Source: Pseudonocardia sp. TRM90224
Lineage (GTDB): Bacteria; Actinomycetota; Actinomycetes; Mycobacteriales; Pseudonocardiaceae
Length of the DNA: 64,000 bases
Direction: 5' to 3'
Assembly (NCBI RefSeq): GCF_021245725.1
Contig: NZ_JAJGSX010000003.1
Location: 744,001-808,000 of the forward strand
In this document: piece by piece, positions 24,467 through 32,625 of the stretch
Layout of the letters: each line of letters starts with the position of its first letter
Position numbering within the stretch: the stretch's first letter is position 1
Notes under the pieces: generated by a model
Database searches by the model: none
Told to the model about the DNA's origin: nothing
What the model saw: the letters and a program-made list of their open reading frames with translations, nothing else
Program-made: the position numbers and the translations under genes

Positions 24467-25627
24467 TCAGCCCCCGTGCACGACGAGGAGCGGCACCAGC
24501 TGTTCCGCCGACGTCAGCGAGCCGTGCTGCCCGTTCATCCAGGAGATGAACGGCTCCGCGCCCGGGCGGATGATCTTCGTGCCGCCTCGTGCGGCCACGA
24601 CGACGTCGCCGATCCGGCTGCGCATCGGCACCGCGACCGGCCCGAACCAGCCGTTGGCGACGGCCTCCTCGCCCGAAACGACCCAGGCGTTCTCGCCCAG
24701 CACCGCGCGCCACGTCGCCAGCACCTCGTCGACGGCGCCGTCGCGCGTGTAGACGTGCCGGGCCCGCGGGTCGCCGCCGACGAGCAGGACGTCGCGTTGC
24801 AGGTCGTCGTGGGTGTCGACGTCGAAGGTCAGGTCGGCGGAGACCATGCCGTGGTCGCCGGTGATGACCAGCACGGTGTCGGTCGGCAGGTGCTCCGCGA
24901 TCAGCGACGCCAGCCGGTCCACCTGCGCGAGCTGCATCCGCCACGGCAGCGTGCCGGGGCCGTGCAGGTGGCCGAGCCCGTCGAGGTCGGCGTGGTAGCC
25001 GTAGCAGAGCCGCCGCCCCGGCCCGGTGACGGCGGAGATGACGCCCGCGGCCAGATCGCCGAGCGCGTAGGTCCCGCGGTACCGGCCACCGCGCAGCACC
25101 GCCCGCGTCAGGCCCGATCCCCCGAACTCCTTCTTCGAGACGACCGTGACCTCGATGCCGGCGGCCTGGGCGCGTTCCAACGCCGTGGCGGACGGCTGCA
25201 CCTCCTCCGGCACGAGCTCGTCGCGCAGGTCGGTCGATCCGCCCAGTGGCGTCCACTTGAGCGTGTCCAGCAGGCGGTCGCCGATCCGGAAGGAGAGGCC
25301 GAGCATCCCGTGCGCCCCCGGCGGCATCCCGGTACCGAGCGACGCGAGGCTGATCGGGGTCGTCGAGGGGAACCCGACGGTCAGCGGGCCCGAGTCCGGC
25401 AGCCCGGCGAGGAAGGGCGCGTCGGCGGCGTACTGCCGCAGCAGCTCGTGGCCGAGCCCGTCGATCAGCAGCACCGCTGCGGCCCGCACGGGCGGCAGGC
25501 CCATGCTGTGTCCCGGTTCGCCCAGCGCCGCCAGCACCGCCGGGAGGAGGTCGGACAACGCCGCCTGTCCGTACCGCGGAACCAGCATCTCGTCCAGCAC
25601 GGACCGAGCCTGCCAGATCGGCGGCAT
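24467..25627 (-). CDS. Alkaline phosphatase superfamily protein (nucleotide pyrophosphatase type)
   Basis: 386 residues. The fold-defining motifs are AAVLLIDGLGHELLRQY (first metal aspartate), GFPSTTPISLASLGTG (catalytic threonine), YHADLDGLGHLHGP and VLVITGDHGMV. This is the type I phosphodiesterase/nucleotide pyrophosphatase group, which hydrolyses phosphodiester or pyrophosphate bonds with two zinc ions. No signal peptide is seen, so it is probably cytoplasmic. ATG 25627 coincides with the -10 box of the divergent mftF, so the downstream ATG 25588 may be the true start. Its nearness to mftF could mean a role in the mycofactocin pathway, but that is speculation. Confidence 0.82.
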   Translation of the reverse strand: MPPIWQARSVLDEMLVPRYGQAALSDLLPAVLAALGEPGHSMGLPPVRAAAVLLIDGLGHELLRQYAADAPFLAGLPDSGPLTVGFPSTTPISLASLGTGMPPGAHGMLGLSFRIGDRLLDTLKWTPLGGSTDLRDELVPEEVQPSATALERAQAAGIEVTVVSKKEFGGSGLTRAVLRGGRYRGTYALGDLAAGVISAVTGPGRRLCYGYHADLDGLGHLHGPGTLPWRMQLAQVDRLASLIAEHLPTDTVLVITGDHGMVSADLTFDVDTHDDLQRDVLLVGGDPRARHVYTRDGAVDEVLATWRAVLGENAWVVSGEEAVANGWFGPVAVPMRSRIGDVVVAARGGTKIIRPGAEPFISWMNGQHGSLTSAEQLVPLLVVHGG

Positions 25628-25632
25628 AGGCT
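25627..25632 (+). promoter_or_regulatory. -10 box of a leaderless mftF transcript
   Basis: TAGGCT fits TAnnnT and ends 6 bases before GTG 25639, the spacing seen for leaderless actinobacterial mRNAs. There is no ribosome-binding site for mftF. The box overlaps the annotated start codon of the divergent phosphodiesterase gene. Confidence 0.4.
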
Positions 25633-25638
25633 GCTCGC

Positions 25639-27048
25639 GTGATCGCCCCACCCGCCGAGACGGCGCTCCCGGCCGGGTTCGCCGTGGCGCTCGATCCCAA
25701 GACCACCACGCTCGACGGCGGCACGGTGCTGCTCGGCGGCGCCCCGCCACGGATGATGCGGCTGGCGGAGCCGGCGCGGGCCCTGTTGGCCGATGGCGGC
25801 CGCTTCACGGTCACCGACGCGACGTCGGCCGAGCTGGCCCGCAAGCTGCTCGACGCCGGCGTCGCCCATCCGGACGGCGTCCCGGCGCTCGCCGGCCCGG
25901 CCGACGTGACGGTCGTGGTGCCGGTGAAGGACCGGACGGACGGCCTGCGCAGGCTGCTCGCCGCGATCGAACCGGGCGTCGGCGCGCTGGTCGTCGTCGA
26001 CGACGGCTCGGCCGATCCTGCCGCGATCCGCGCGGTCGCCGAGCGGCACGGTGCCACGCTCGTCCGGCACGACCACCCGCGTGGGCCGGCCGCGGCCCGC
26101 AACGCCGGGCTGGCGACGGCCACCACGGATCTTGTTGCGTTCCTCGACTCCGACGTCGTCCCCGAGAAGGGTTGGCTGGAGCCGCTGCTCGCGGCGTTCG
26201 TCGACCCCGCCGTCGCGCTGGCGGCGCCGCGGATCGTCGCGCTGGCGCCGATCGAGGGCTGGCTCGCGACCTACGAGGCGGTTCGCTCGTCGCTCGACCT
26301 CGGCCCCGACCGCGCGATCGTCGTCCCGCGGTCCTGGGTGGCGTACGTGCCGAGCGCCGCGCTGCTCGTGCGCCGCGCCGCCGTCGGGGCGGGGTTCGAC
26401 GAGCGGATGCACGTCGCCGAGGACGTCGACCTCGAGCTGCGGCTGCACGAAGCCGGCTGGCGGATGCGCTACGAGCCCACCGCACGTGTCGCGCACGATC
26501 ACCGCACGACGCTGCGCGCCTGGTGGCTGCGCAAGGCCTACTACGGGACGGGTGCCGCGCCGCTCGCTCTGCGCCACCACGGCGCCGTGCCGCCGATGGT
26601 GCTGAGCCCGTGGTCGGCGGCCGTCGGCGCGTTGTTGCTGGCCGGCCGGCCGGTCCCGGCGGCGGCCGTGACGGCGTTCGCCGCGCAGCGACTCGCGGGC
26701 AAGCTCACGATGCTCCCCCGCCCGCACGCCACCGCGGCCCGCATGACGGCGTTCGGGGCCGTCGGCGCCGCCTTCCAGACCGCCGACGCCGTCACCCGGC
26801 ACTACTGGCCGCTCGCCGCGGCGGCCTGCCTCGTGTCGCGACGCGCCCGTCGGCACGTCGCGGTGGTCGCGGTCGCGGCCGGCGTCGTCGACTGGTGGCG
26901 CCACCGCAACCGCGATCCGCGCGTCCGCCCCGGCCTGCCCGGGTACCTCCTCGCCCGGCGGCTGGACGATCTCGCCTACGGCAGCGGGTTGTGGTGGGGA
27001 GCGGTGCGCCACCGCACCGTCGAGCCGCTCCGCCCGGTCCGCGGATGA
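25639..27048 (+). CDS. mftF: Mycofactocin glycosyltransferase MftF
   Basis: 469 residues. The N-terminal 90 residues (LPAGFAVALDPKTTTLDGG, VLLGGAPPRMMRL) are specific to MftF. A GT2 glycosyltransferase domain follows: VTVVVPVKDR, VVDDGSAD, GPAAARNAGLA, FLDSDV (DxD) and AEDVDLELRLHEAGWRM. The C-terminal third is hydrophobic and may anchor it in the membrane. MftF adds a chain of beta-1,4-glucose units to premycofactocin. It is about 4.2 kb downstream of mftE instead of next to it. The start has no ribosome-binding site and looks leaderless. Confidence 0.92.
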   Translation: MIAPPAETALPAGFAVALDPKTTTLDGGTVLLGGAPPRMMRLAEPARALLADGGRFTVTDATSAELARKLLDAGVAHPDGVPALAGPADVTVVVPVKDRTDGLRRLLAAIEPGVGALVVVDDGSADPAAIRAVAERHGATLVRHDHPRGPAAARNAGLATATTDLVAFLDSDVVPEKGWLEPLLAAFVDPAVALAAPRIVALAPIEGWLATYEAVRSSLDLGPDRAIVVPRSWVAYVPSAALLVRRAAVGAGFDERMHVAEDVDLELRLHEAGWRMRYEPTARVAHDHRTTLRAWWLRKAYYGTGAAPLALRHHGAVPPMVLSPWSAAVGALLLAGRPVPAAAVTAFAAQRLAGKLTMLPRPHATAARMTAFGAVGAAFQTADAVTRHYWPLAAAACLVSRRARRHVAVVAVAAGVVDWWRHRNRDPRVRPGLPGYLLARRLDDLAYGSGLWWGAVRHRTVEPLRPVRG

Positions 27049-27350
27049 TGATCGGGACCGTCCCTCAGGGCTAGTCCGAACGGGTAGAGCGCCGCCCGTC
27101 GGAACGCCGCGCCTGCGGCACAGTTCGCGTGTTCCCGCCGCTGATGCGGGAGCTGCCGATGATCATGCTGCGCGGCCGGTACCTGCGGGAAGGCCGCTTG
27201 CGGCGGGTGTCTTGCACGCCCCGATCAACAGAGGTGTGATGTGCTCGCCGCCACACAACGGCGTGTGCGGCACCGGAGCATGCGTCCGGGGGTCCGCAGA
27301 GTCCGCCCTACGCAGTCCGACATCGATGTCGCGCCAGAGGAGAGACTCAC
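27049..27350 (+). promoter_or_regulatory. 302-bp leader region of the Mo-hydroxylase operon
   Basis: No gene is seen. A possible promoter is TTGCAC (27213-27218) with TGTGAT (27236-27241), spacing 17 bp, leaving a leader of about 100 bases. An imperfect hairpin GCCGCCACAC/GTGTGCGGC lies at 27248-27272 within that leader. GAGGAGAG at 27338-27345 is the ribosome-binding site of the first structural gene. The start-to-end length of the leader leaves room for control after transcription begins, but I recognise no known riboswitch. Confidence 0.35.
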
Positions 27351-27869
27351 ATGGCAGAGGTCCGGGTCACCGTCGACGGTGTGAACTACACCGACGACGT
27401 CGAGCCCCGCACATTGCTTGTCCACCACCTGAGGGAACGTCTCGGCAAGACCGGCACGCTCGTCGGCTGCGACACCAGCAACTGCGGTGCCTGCACCGTC
27501 CACCTGAACGGGCAGAGCGTGAAGTCGTGCACGGTGCTGGCGGTGCAGGCCGACGGCGCCGAGGTGACGACCATCGAGGGCATCGCGCGGGACGGGCAGC
27601 TGCACCCCGTGCAGGAGGCGTTCAACGAGTTCCACGCGCTGCAGTGCGGCTACTGCACGCCGGGGATGATCATGCAGGCGATCGACCTGCTCGGGGACAA
27701 CCCCGACCCCGACGAGCGCGAGGTGCGCGAAGGCATCGAGGGCAACCTCTGCCGCTGCACCGGCTACCAGAACATCGTCCGCGCGGTGCAGGGCGCAGCG
27801 CAGAAGATGAAGCCCGGCGCGCCGGCCGACACGGAGACCCCCGTCGGGGTCGCCGGAGGTGGCGAGTAG
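27351..27869 (+). CDS. Mo-hydroxylase small subunit, [2Fe-2S] (CoxS-like)
   Basis: 172 residues. The N-terminal ferredoxin fold binds one [2Fe-2S] cluster through [15 protein letters not shown] and KSC. The helical second domain binds another through CGYCTPGMI and CRCTGYQNI. These are all eight cysteines of the xanthine dehydrogenase/CO dehydrogenase small subunit. It passes electrons from the molybdenum centre to FAD. ATG 27351 follows GAGGAGAG. First gene of the order small, large, medium, CoxG. Confidence 0.95.
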   Translation: MAEVRVTVDGVNYTDDVEPRTLLVHHLRERLGKTGTLVGCDTSNCGACTVHLNGQSVKSCTVLAVQADGAEVTTIEGIARDGQLHPVQEAFNEFHALQCGYCTPGMIMQAIDLLGDNPDPDEREVREGIEGNLCRCTGYQNIVRAVQGAAQKMKPGAPADTETPVGVAGGGE

Positions 27870-27871
27870 AG

Positions 27872-30352
27872 ATGACCGCCACCGCCGAACCCACCACGAA
27901 CGAGATCGGCAAGGCCCGCACGCGCAAGGAGGACGCGCGCCTGATCACGGGCCGCAGCCGCTACACCGACGCGATCACCCCGCAGGGCACCCTGCACATC
28001 TTCGTCGTCCGCTCGCCACTGGCGCACGCGAAGATCACCGGGATCGACAAGTCGGCGGCCGAGTCCGCGCCCGGCGTCATCGGCGTCTACACAGCGGCCG
28101 ACCTGGGTGTCGAAGCCGTCGGGTTGCCCAACGCCTGGCCGATCACGCCCGACCAGAAGTCGCCGCAGCGCCCGGTGCTGGCGTCGAGCACCGTGCACTT
28201 CGCCGGCGAGGGCGTCGCGGTCGTCGTGGCCCGATCCGCCGCACACGCGCGCGACGCCGCCGACCTGGTCGAGGTCGACTACAACCCGCTGGAGCCTGTG
28301 CTCGACATGGAGGCGGCCGCGGCGGATGGTGCCACGCTCGTCCACCCCGACCTCGGCACCAACCAGAGCGCCACCTGGGTCTTCGACTCGGCGGGCGCCG
28401 GCACCGGCGGCAGCGTCGACGACGCGATCTCGGCGGCCGAGTCCGACGCCGACTCGATCGTCGTCCGGCGCCGGTTCCGCCAGCAGCGGCTGATCCCGGC
28501 GTTCATGGAGCCGCGCGCCTGCGTCGTCGACCCCACCGGCGAGCAGATGACCATCTACTCGGCGACGCAGATCCCGCACATCCTGCGCACGATGACCACC
28601 GTCGTGCTCGGCGTCCCGGAGAGCAAGCTGCGGGTGGTCGCGCCCGACGTGGGCGGTGGCTTCGGCGGCAAGGTCGGCGTGCTGCCGGAGGAGATGCTCT
28701 GCGTCGTGCTGGCGCAGAAGCTGCGCCGCCCGGTGAAGTGGACCGAGACGCGCTCGGAGTCGTTGCTGGCCGCGCACCACGGCCGCGACCAGATCCAGGA
28801 CATCACGATCACCGCCAAGAAGGACGGCACGGTCACCGGCCTGGACGTCAAGCTGCTCGCCGACATGGGTGCCTATCTCGGCCTGGTCGGGCCGGGCGTG
28901 CCGATCCTCGGCGCGTTCATGTTCAACGCGATCTACAAGATCCCTGCCTACAAGTTCACCTGCACCAACGTCTTCACCACGAAGACGCTGACCGACGCCT
29001 ACCGCGGCGCCGGCCGCCCGGAGGCCACGTTCGCCATCGAGCGGATCATGGACGAGCTCGCCGTCGAGCTCGGCCGCGACCCGATGGAGCTGCGCGAACA
29101 GAACTGGATCAAGCACGAGGAGTTCCCGTTCACCACGGTGTGCGGGCTCACCTACGACACCGGCAACTACGAGCAGGCCACCCAGCAGGCCATGGAGCTG
29201 TTCGACTACGCGGGGCTGCGTCGCGAGCAGGAGCAGCGCCGCGCCAGCGGTGACCCGGTCCAGCTGGGCATCGGCATCTCGACGTTCACGGAGATGTGCG
29301 GTCTCGCGCCCTCGCGGGTGCTCGGCTCGCTCTCCTACGGCGCGGGTGGCTGGGAGGCGGCCGGCATCAGGATGCTGGCCACCGGCAAGGTCGAGGTGAT
29401 CACCGGCACGTCGCCGCACGGCCAGGGGCTCGAGACGGCGTTCAGCCAGATCGTCGCCGACCAGCTCGGTGTGCCGTTCGAGGACGTCGAGATCCTGCAC
29501 GGCGACACCCAGGTCGCGCCGAAGGGCCTGGACACCTACGGGTCGCGCTCGCTCGCCGTCGGTGGCATCGCGCTGGTCAAGGCCGCGGAGAAGGTCGTCG
29601 CCAAGGCGAAGAAGATCGCGGCACACCTGCTGGAGGCGTCCGAGGACGACATCGAGTTCTCCAACGGCACCTTCAGCGTGCGGGGCACCGACAAGGGCAA
29701 GGCCATCCAGGAGATCGCCTTCGCCGCGTTCATGGCGCACGACTACCCGGAGGGCATGGAGCCGTCGCTCGACTCCGACGCCGTCTACGACCCGGAGAAC
29801 TTCTCGTTCCCGCACGGCACGCACCTCGCCGCCGTCGAGATCGACACCGAGACCGGGCGCGTCGAGCTGCGCAAGTACGTCTGCGTCGACGACATCGGCA
29901 CGGTGATCAACCCGCTGATCGTCGAGGGCCAGGTGCACGGCGGGCTCGCGCAGGGCATCGCGCAGGCCCTGTTCGAGGAGGCCAACTACGACGACCAGGG
30001 CACGCTGGTCAACGGCACGTTCGTCGACTACACGCTGCCCTCGGCCGCCGACCTGCCCAGCTTCGACACCCGCGCGGTCAGCACGCCGTCGACGTCCAAC
30101 CCGCTCGGCGTCAAGGGTGTCGGCGAGGCCGGCACGATCGCCTCGACCCCGGCCATCGTGAACGGCGTGATCGACGCGCTGCGCCACCTCGGCGTCGCGG
30201 AGGTCGAGATGCCGTGCACGTCTCAGCGCGTGTGGCGGGCCATCCAGGACGCGAAGGGCCGCTCGACGCAGGAGACGCCCATCGACACCCACTCACCAGG
30301 GGCGGGCCTCGGCTCGATCGACCCGAACAACCCGCAAGGAGAGGTCCAGTGA
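27872..30352 (+). CDS. Mo-hydroxylase large subunit, form II CoxL-like
   Basis: 826 residues, the molybdopterin-cytosine-dinucleotide subunit. Seen: GGGFGGKVG (cofactor binding), AYRGAGR at residues 376-382 and GVGEAGTIAS near residue 750 with the catalytic glutamate. True CO dehydrogenases (form I) carry AYxCSFR in the active-site loop; AYRGAGR marks form II enzymes, whose substrates are mostly unproven and may be aldehydes, heterocycles or CO. ATG 27872 lies 2 bases after the small-subunit stop. No CoxD, CoxE, CoxF or MobA-like maturation gene is in the window. Confidence 0.93.
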   Translation: MTATAEPTTNEIGKARTRKEDARLITGRSRYTDAITPQGTLHIFVVRSPLAHAKITGIDKSAAESAPGVIGVYTAADLGVEAVGLPNAWPITPDQKSPQRPVLASSTVHFAGEGVAVVVARSAAHARDAADLVEVDYNPLEPVLDMEAAAADGATLVHPDLGTNQSATWVFDSAGAGTGGSVDDAISAAESDADSIVVRRRFRQQRLIPAFMEPRACVVDPTGEQMTIYSATQIPHILRTMTTVVLGVPESKLRVVAPDVGGGFGGKVGVLPEEMLCVVLAQKLRRPVKWTETRSESLLAAHHGRDQIQDITITAKKDGTVTGLDVKLLADMGAYLGLVGPGVPILGAFMFNAIYKIPAYKFTCTNVFTTKTLTDAYRGAGRPEATFAIERIMDELAVELGRDPMELREQNWIKHEEFPFTTVCGLTYDTGNYEQATQQAMELFDYAGLRREQEQRRASGDPVQLGIGISTFTEMCGLAPSRVLGSLSYGAGGWEAAGIRMLATGKVEVITGTSPHGQGLETAFSQIVADQLGVPFEDVEILHGDTQVAPKGLDTYGSRSLAVGGIALVKAAEKVVAKAKKIAAHLLEASEDDIEFSNGTFSVRGTDKGKAIQEIAFAAFMAHDYPEGMEPSLDSDAVYDPENFSFPHGTHLAAVEIDTETGRVELRKYVCVDDIGTVINPLIVEGQVHGGLAQGIAQALFEEANYDDQGTLVNGTFVDYTLPSAADLPSFDTRAVSTPSTSNPLGVKGVGEAGTIASTPAIVNGVIDALRHLGVAEVEMPCTSQRVWRAIQDAKGRSTQETPIDTHSPGAGLGSIDPNNPQGEVQ

Positions 30353-31200
30353 TCCCGTCCAAGTTCGACTACGTCAAGCCGGCTTCGGTCGCCGACGCCG
30401 TCGCCGCGCTGGAGCAGGGCGGTGAGGACGCCAAGATCCTCGCGGGCGGGCACAGCCTCATCCCGGTGCTGCGGCTGCGGCTCGCTGCGCCGACGCTGCT
30501 GGTCGACCTCGGCGGGATCGCGGAGCTGCGCGGCATCCGCGAGGACGGCGACCGCGTGACGATCGGTGCGATGACGACGTACTACGACGTCCTCCGCGAC
30601 GACCTCGTCAAGGAACACGTCACGCTGCTCGCGCAGGCCACCGAGACCGTCGCCGACGGCCAGGTGCGCCACCGGGGCACGCTCGGCGGCTCGCTCGCGC
30701 ACGCCGATCCCGCCGGTGACCTCGGCGCCGTCGCGCTCGCGCTCGACGCCGAGCTGACGATCGCGGGACCCGGTGGCACCCGCACGGTGCCGGCGTCGGA
30801 GTTCTTCGAGGGCCTGTTCACCACGGTGATCGGGGAGACGGAGATCCTCACCCAGATCAGCTTCCCCCGCTACACGGGATGGGGCAGCCACTACGAGAAG
30901 TTCAACCGCACCGCGCAGGCGTGGTCGATGTGCGCGGTGGCCGCGGCGATCCGGGTCGACGGCGGCACGATCGCCGAGGCGCGGGTCGGGCTGACGAACA
31001 TGGGCGCGACGCCGATCCGCGCCCGGGGCGTCGAGCAGGCCCTCGTCGGGCAGCCTGCCACGGCCGATGCCGTGCGGGCCGCCGCGGAACACGCGACAGA
31101 GGGGACAGCAGCACCGAGTGACGCCGACGCCGCCTCGGACTACCGTGAGCATCTGGCCAAGGTGCTCACCGGACGTGCGGTTATGGCCGCCGCCGGCTGA
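30349..31200 (+). CDS. Mo-hydroxylase medium subunit, FAD-binding (CoxM-like)
   Basis: 283 residues. FAD contacts are AGGHSLIPVLRLRLAAP near the N-terminus and RHRGTLGGSLAHADPAGD in the middle, followed by the CO-dehydrogenase flavoprotein C-terminal domain (KFNRTAQAWSMCAVAAAI). It takes electrons from the [2Fe-2S] subunit and hands them to an acceptor such as a quinone. GTG 30349 overlaps the large-subunit stop, with AAGGAGAGG 5 bases upstream. A perfect hairpin follows at 31216-31250 before the CoxG gene. Confidence 0.94.
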   Translation: MIPSKFDYVKPASVADAVAALEQGGEDAKILAGGHSLIPVLRLRLAAPTLLVDLGGIAELRGIREDGDRVTIGAMTTYYDVLRDDLVKEHVTLLAQATETVADGQVRHRGTLGGSLAHADPAGDLGAVALALDAELTIAGPGGTRTVPASEFFEGLFTTVIGETEILTQISFPRYTGWGSHYEKFNRTAQAWSMCAVAAAIRVDGGTIAEARVGLTNMGATPIRARGVEQALVGQPATADAVRAAAEHATEGTAAPSDADAASDYREHLAKVLTGRAVMAAAG

Positions 31201-31215
31201 CGAGGAGTTCCCGTA

Positions 31216-31250
31216 GCGGACGCCTGCCCGTGCACCGGGCAGGCGTCCGC
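31216..31250 (+). terminator. Perfect 15-bp hairpin between the medium-subunit and CoxG genes
   Basis: GCGGACGCCTGCCCG (31216-31230) pairs perfectly with 31236-31250 around the loop TGCAC. The stem is very stable. Because the CoxG gene starts only 20 bases later in the same direction, it may attenuate transcription or protect the 3' end of the upstream mRNA so that CoxG is made at a different level. It could be a full terminator if CoxG has its own promoter. Confidence 0.7.
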
Positions 31251-31270
31251 GCCGTTAGGAGATCGATCTC

Positions 31271-32014
31271 ATGCAGTTGGAGAACCAGTTCAGCATCGAA
31301 GCGCCGATCGAGAAGGCATGGGAGGCACTGAACACCCCTGAGACGGTTGCTCCCTGCTTCCCCGGCGCGACGTTGACCTCGTACGAGGGCAACACCTTCG
31401 AAGGAACCGTCAAGGTCAAGCTCGGCCCCATCTCGCTCACGTACAAGGGCAAGGGCACCTACGTCGACCGCGACGACGACGCCCACCGCGTGGTGATCGA
31501 GGCCAACGGGCGCGACTCGCGCGGCAACGGCACCGCCAGCGCGACCGTCACCGGCACGATGGTGGCCGACGGCCCCGACAAGACGACGGTGACGATGGTC
31601 ACCGACATGACGATCACCGGCCGACCCGCGCAGTTCGGCCGCGGGGTGATCTCCGATGTCGCCGACAAGATCATCGGCCAGTTCTCGTCGTGTGTCGCGT
31701 CGAAGCTGACCGAGGCGCCGGCGAGCGCGGAGGCGGCACCCGCGGCCGAGGAGGCGCCCGCCGAGACGTCGGGTTCGCCCTCCTCGACGCCTTCGTCCAA
31801 CGGGGTCTCGCCAGGTGCGACGACCGCGCAGGTCAAGCCGATCAGCCCGGCGAAGCCGAGCCCGACCGTCAGCGCGCCGATGAAGAGCGAGATCGACGCG
31901 ATCGACCTGCTCGACACCGCCGGCGCCCCGGTGCTCAAGCGCCTCGCGCCGGTCCTCGGCGGCGCGCTGCTCCTGCTGATCATCCTGCTCGTCCGCCGCG
32001 GCCGCTCCAGCTGA
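31271..32014 (+). CDS. CoxG-family SRPBCC protein with C-terminal membrane anchor
   Basis: 247 residues. Residues 1-150 form the CoxG/SRPBCC fold (MQLENQFSIEAPIEKAWEALNTPETVAPCFPGA, VKVKLGPISLTYKG, GRPAQFGRGVISDVADKI). A low-complexity Ala/Pro/Ser linker follows, then a C-terminal hydrophobic helix (GGALLLLIILLV) with a basic end (RRGRSS). CoxG recruits CO dehydrogenase to the membrane in Afipia (Oligotropha) and carries quinone in mycobacteria, so this may link the enzyme at 27351-31200 to the respiratory chain. TTAGGAG lies about 10 bases before ATG 31271. Confidence 0.9.
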   Translation: MQLENQFSIEAPIEKAWEALNTPETVAPCFPGATLTSYEGNTFEGTVKVKLGPISLTYKGKGTYVDRDDDAHRVVIEANGRDSRGNGTASATVTGTMVADGPDKTTVTMVTDMTITGRPAQFGRGVISDVADKIIGQFSSCVASKLTEAPASAEAAPAAEEAPAETSGSPSSTPSSNGVSPGATTAQVKPISPAKPSPTVSAPMKSEIDAIDLLDTAGAPVLKRLAPVLGGALLLLIILLVRRGRSS

Positions 32015-32023
32015 GCCGTGCGG

Positions 32024-32063
32024 GTCGAAGGTCCCCGCCTACCAGAGCGCGGGGACCTTCGAC
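32024..32063. terminator. Bidirectional hairpin terminator between the CoxG and ogt genes
   Basis: GTCGAAGGTCCCCGC (32024-32038) pairs perfectly with 32049-32063 around a 10-base loop. It begins 10 bases after the CoxG stop. Its right arm lies inside the last codons of ogt on the other strand, so it can end both convergent transcripts. No U-tract is present. Confidence 0.75.
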
Positions 32064-32521
32064 TCCATGTCGAGGAGCGTGCGCTTGCGCGGCAGGCCGC
32101 CCGAGTAGCCGGTCAGCGTGCCGCCCGCGCCGAGCACGCGGTGGCACGGCACGACGACGAGCACGGGGTTGCGCGCCATCGCGACGCCGACCTGGCGCGG
32201 GCCGTCCTCGGTGAGCCCGACGGCCGCGGCCAGCTCGCCGTACGTGGTGGTCGTCCCGTACGGGACGCTGCGCGGCCCGTCGAGGATCAGGCGGTGCAGC
32301 GGGTCGAGCCTGCGCAGGTCGACCGGCACCGTGAACGTGGTCAGCTCGCCGGCGAAGTAGGCCGTCAGCTCCTCGTCGGCGACGTCGAGCCAGCGGCGGG
32401 CCTGCGGATCGACCGGCGCCGGCCTGGCCGCCGCCCGGAACGAGCAGCGGACCAGCCCGAGTGCCGACGCCGCGAGCCCCATCGGGCCGAGCGGGGTGTC
32501 CAGCTGTACGCGGGTATCCAT
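32039..32521 (-). CDS. ogt: Methylated-DNA--protein-cysteine methyltransferase
   Basis: 160 residues. The acceptor motif is VPCHRVLGAGG with Cys126, preceded by the helix-turn-helix region SVPYGTTTTYGELAAAVG and RQVGVAMARNP. The protein removes methyl groups from O6-methylguanine by transferring them onto its own cysteine, a single-use repair. ATG 32521 gives the usual family length. It stands alone, unlike the second O6-methylguanine acceptor of this window at 35888-36652. A family C repeat lies upstream and a hairpin overlaps the 3' end. Confidence 0.95.
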   Translation of the reverse strand: MDTRVQLDTPLGPMGLAASALGLVRCSFRAAARPAPVDPQARRWLDVADEELTAYFAGELTTFTVPVDLRRLDPLHRLILDGPRSVPYGTTTTYGELAAAVGLTEDGPRQVGVAMARNPVLVVVPCHRVLGAGGTLTGYSGGLPRKRTLLDMESKVPALW

Positions 32522-32559
32522 GCCCAGCAGAACCCCACCGCCCCACCCCCCGTTGCAAC

Positions 32560-32623
32560 TTCCCCACCGTTTTGCCAACCTGCACCCCTTCTGGGGTGTG
32601 TAGGTAGGCAAAACGGTGGGGAA
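32560..32623. repeat. Family C inverted repeat, copy 1
   Basis: TTCCCCACCGTTTTGCC (32560-32576) pairs perfectly with GGCAAAACGGTGGGGAA (32607-32623). The 30-base centre contains a second small stem (CACCCC/GGGGTG). It lies between the 3' end of the monooxygenase gene (32626) and the 5' end of ogt (32521), both on the minus strand, so it is a candidate terminator for the monooxygenase transcript. Confidence 0.8.
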
Positions 32624-32625
32624 CT

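Noticed and set aside
21667..25627. Genomic island inserted in the mft locus
   Set aside because: No integrase, tRNA, direct att repeats or change in base composition; only the bracketing family B copies hint at movement of the transporter part.
27212..27871. Extension of the Mo-hydroxylase large subunit upstream to a TTG at 27212
   Set aside because: The extension overlaps the small-subunit gene out of frame; ATG 27872 starts at the conserved N-terminus.
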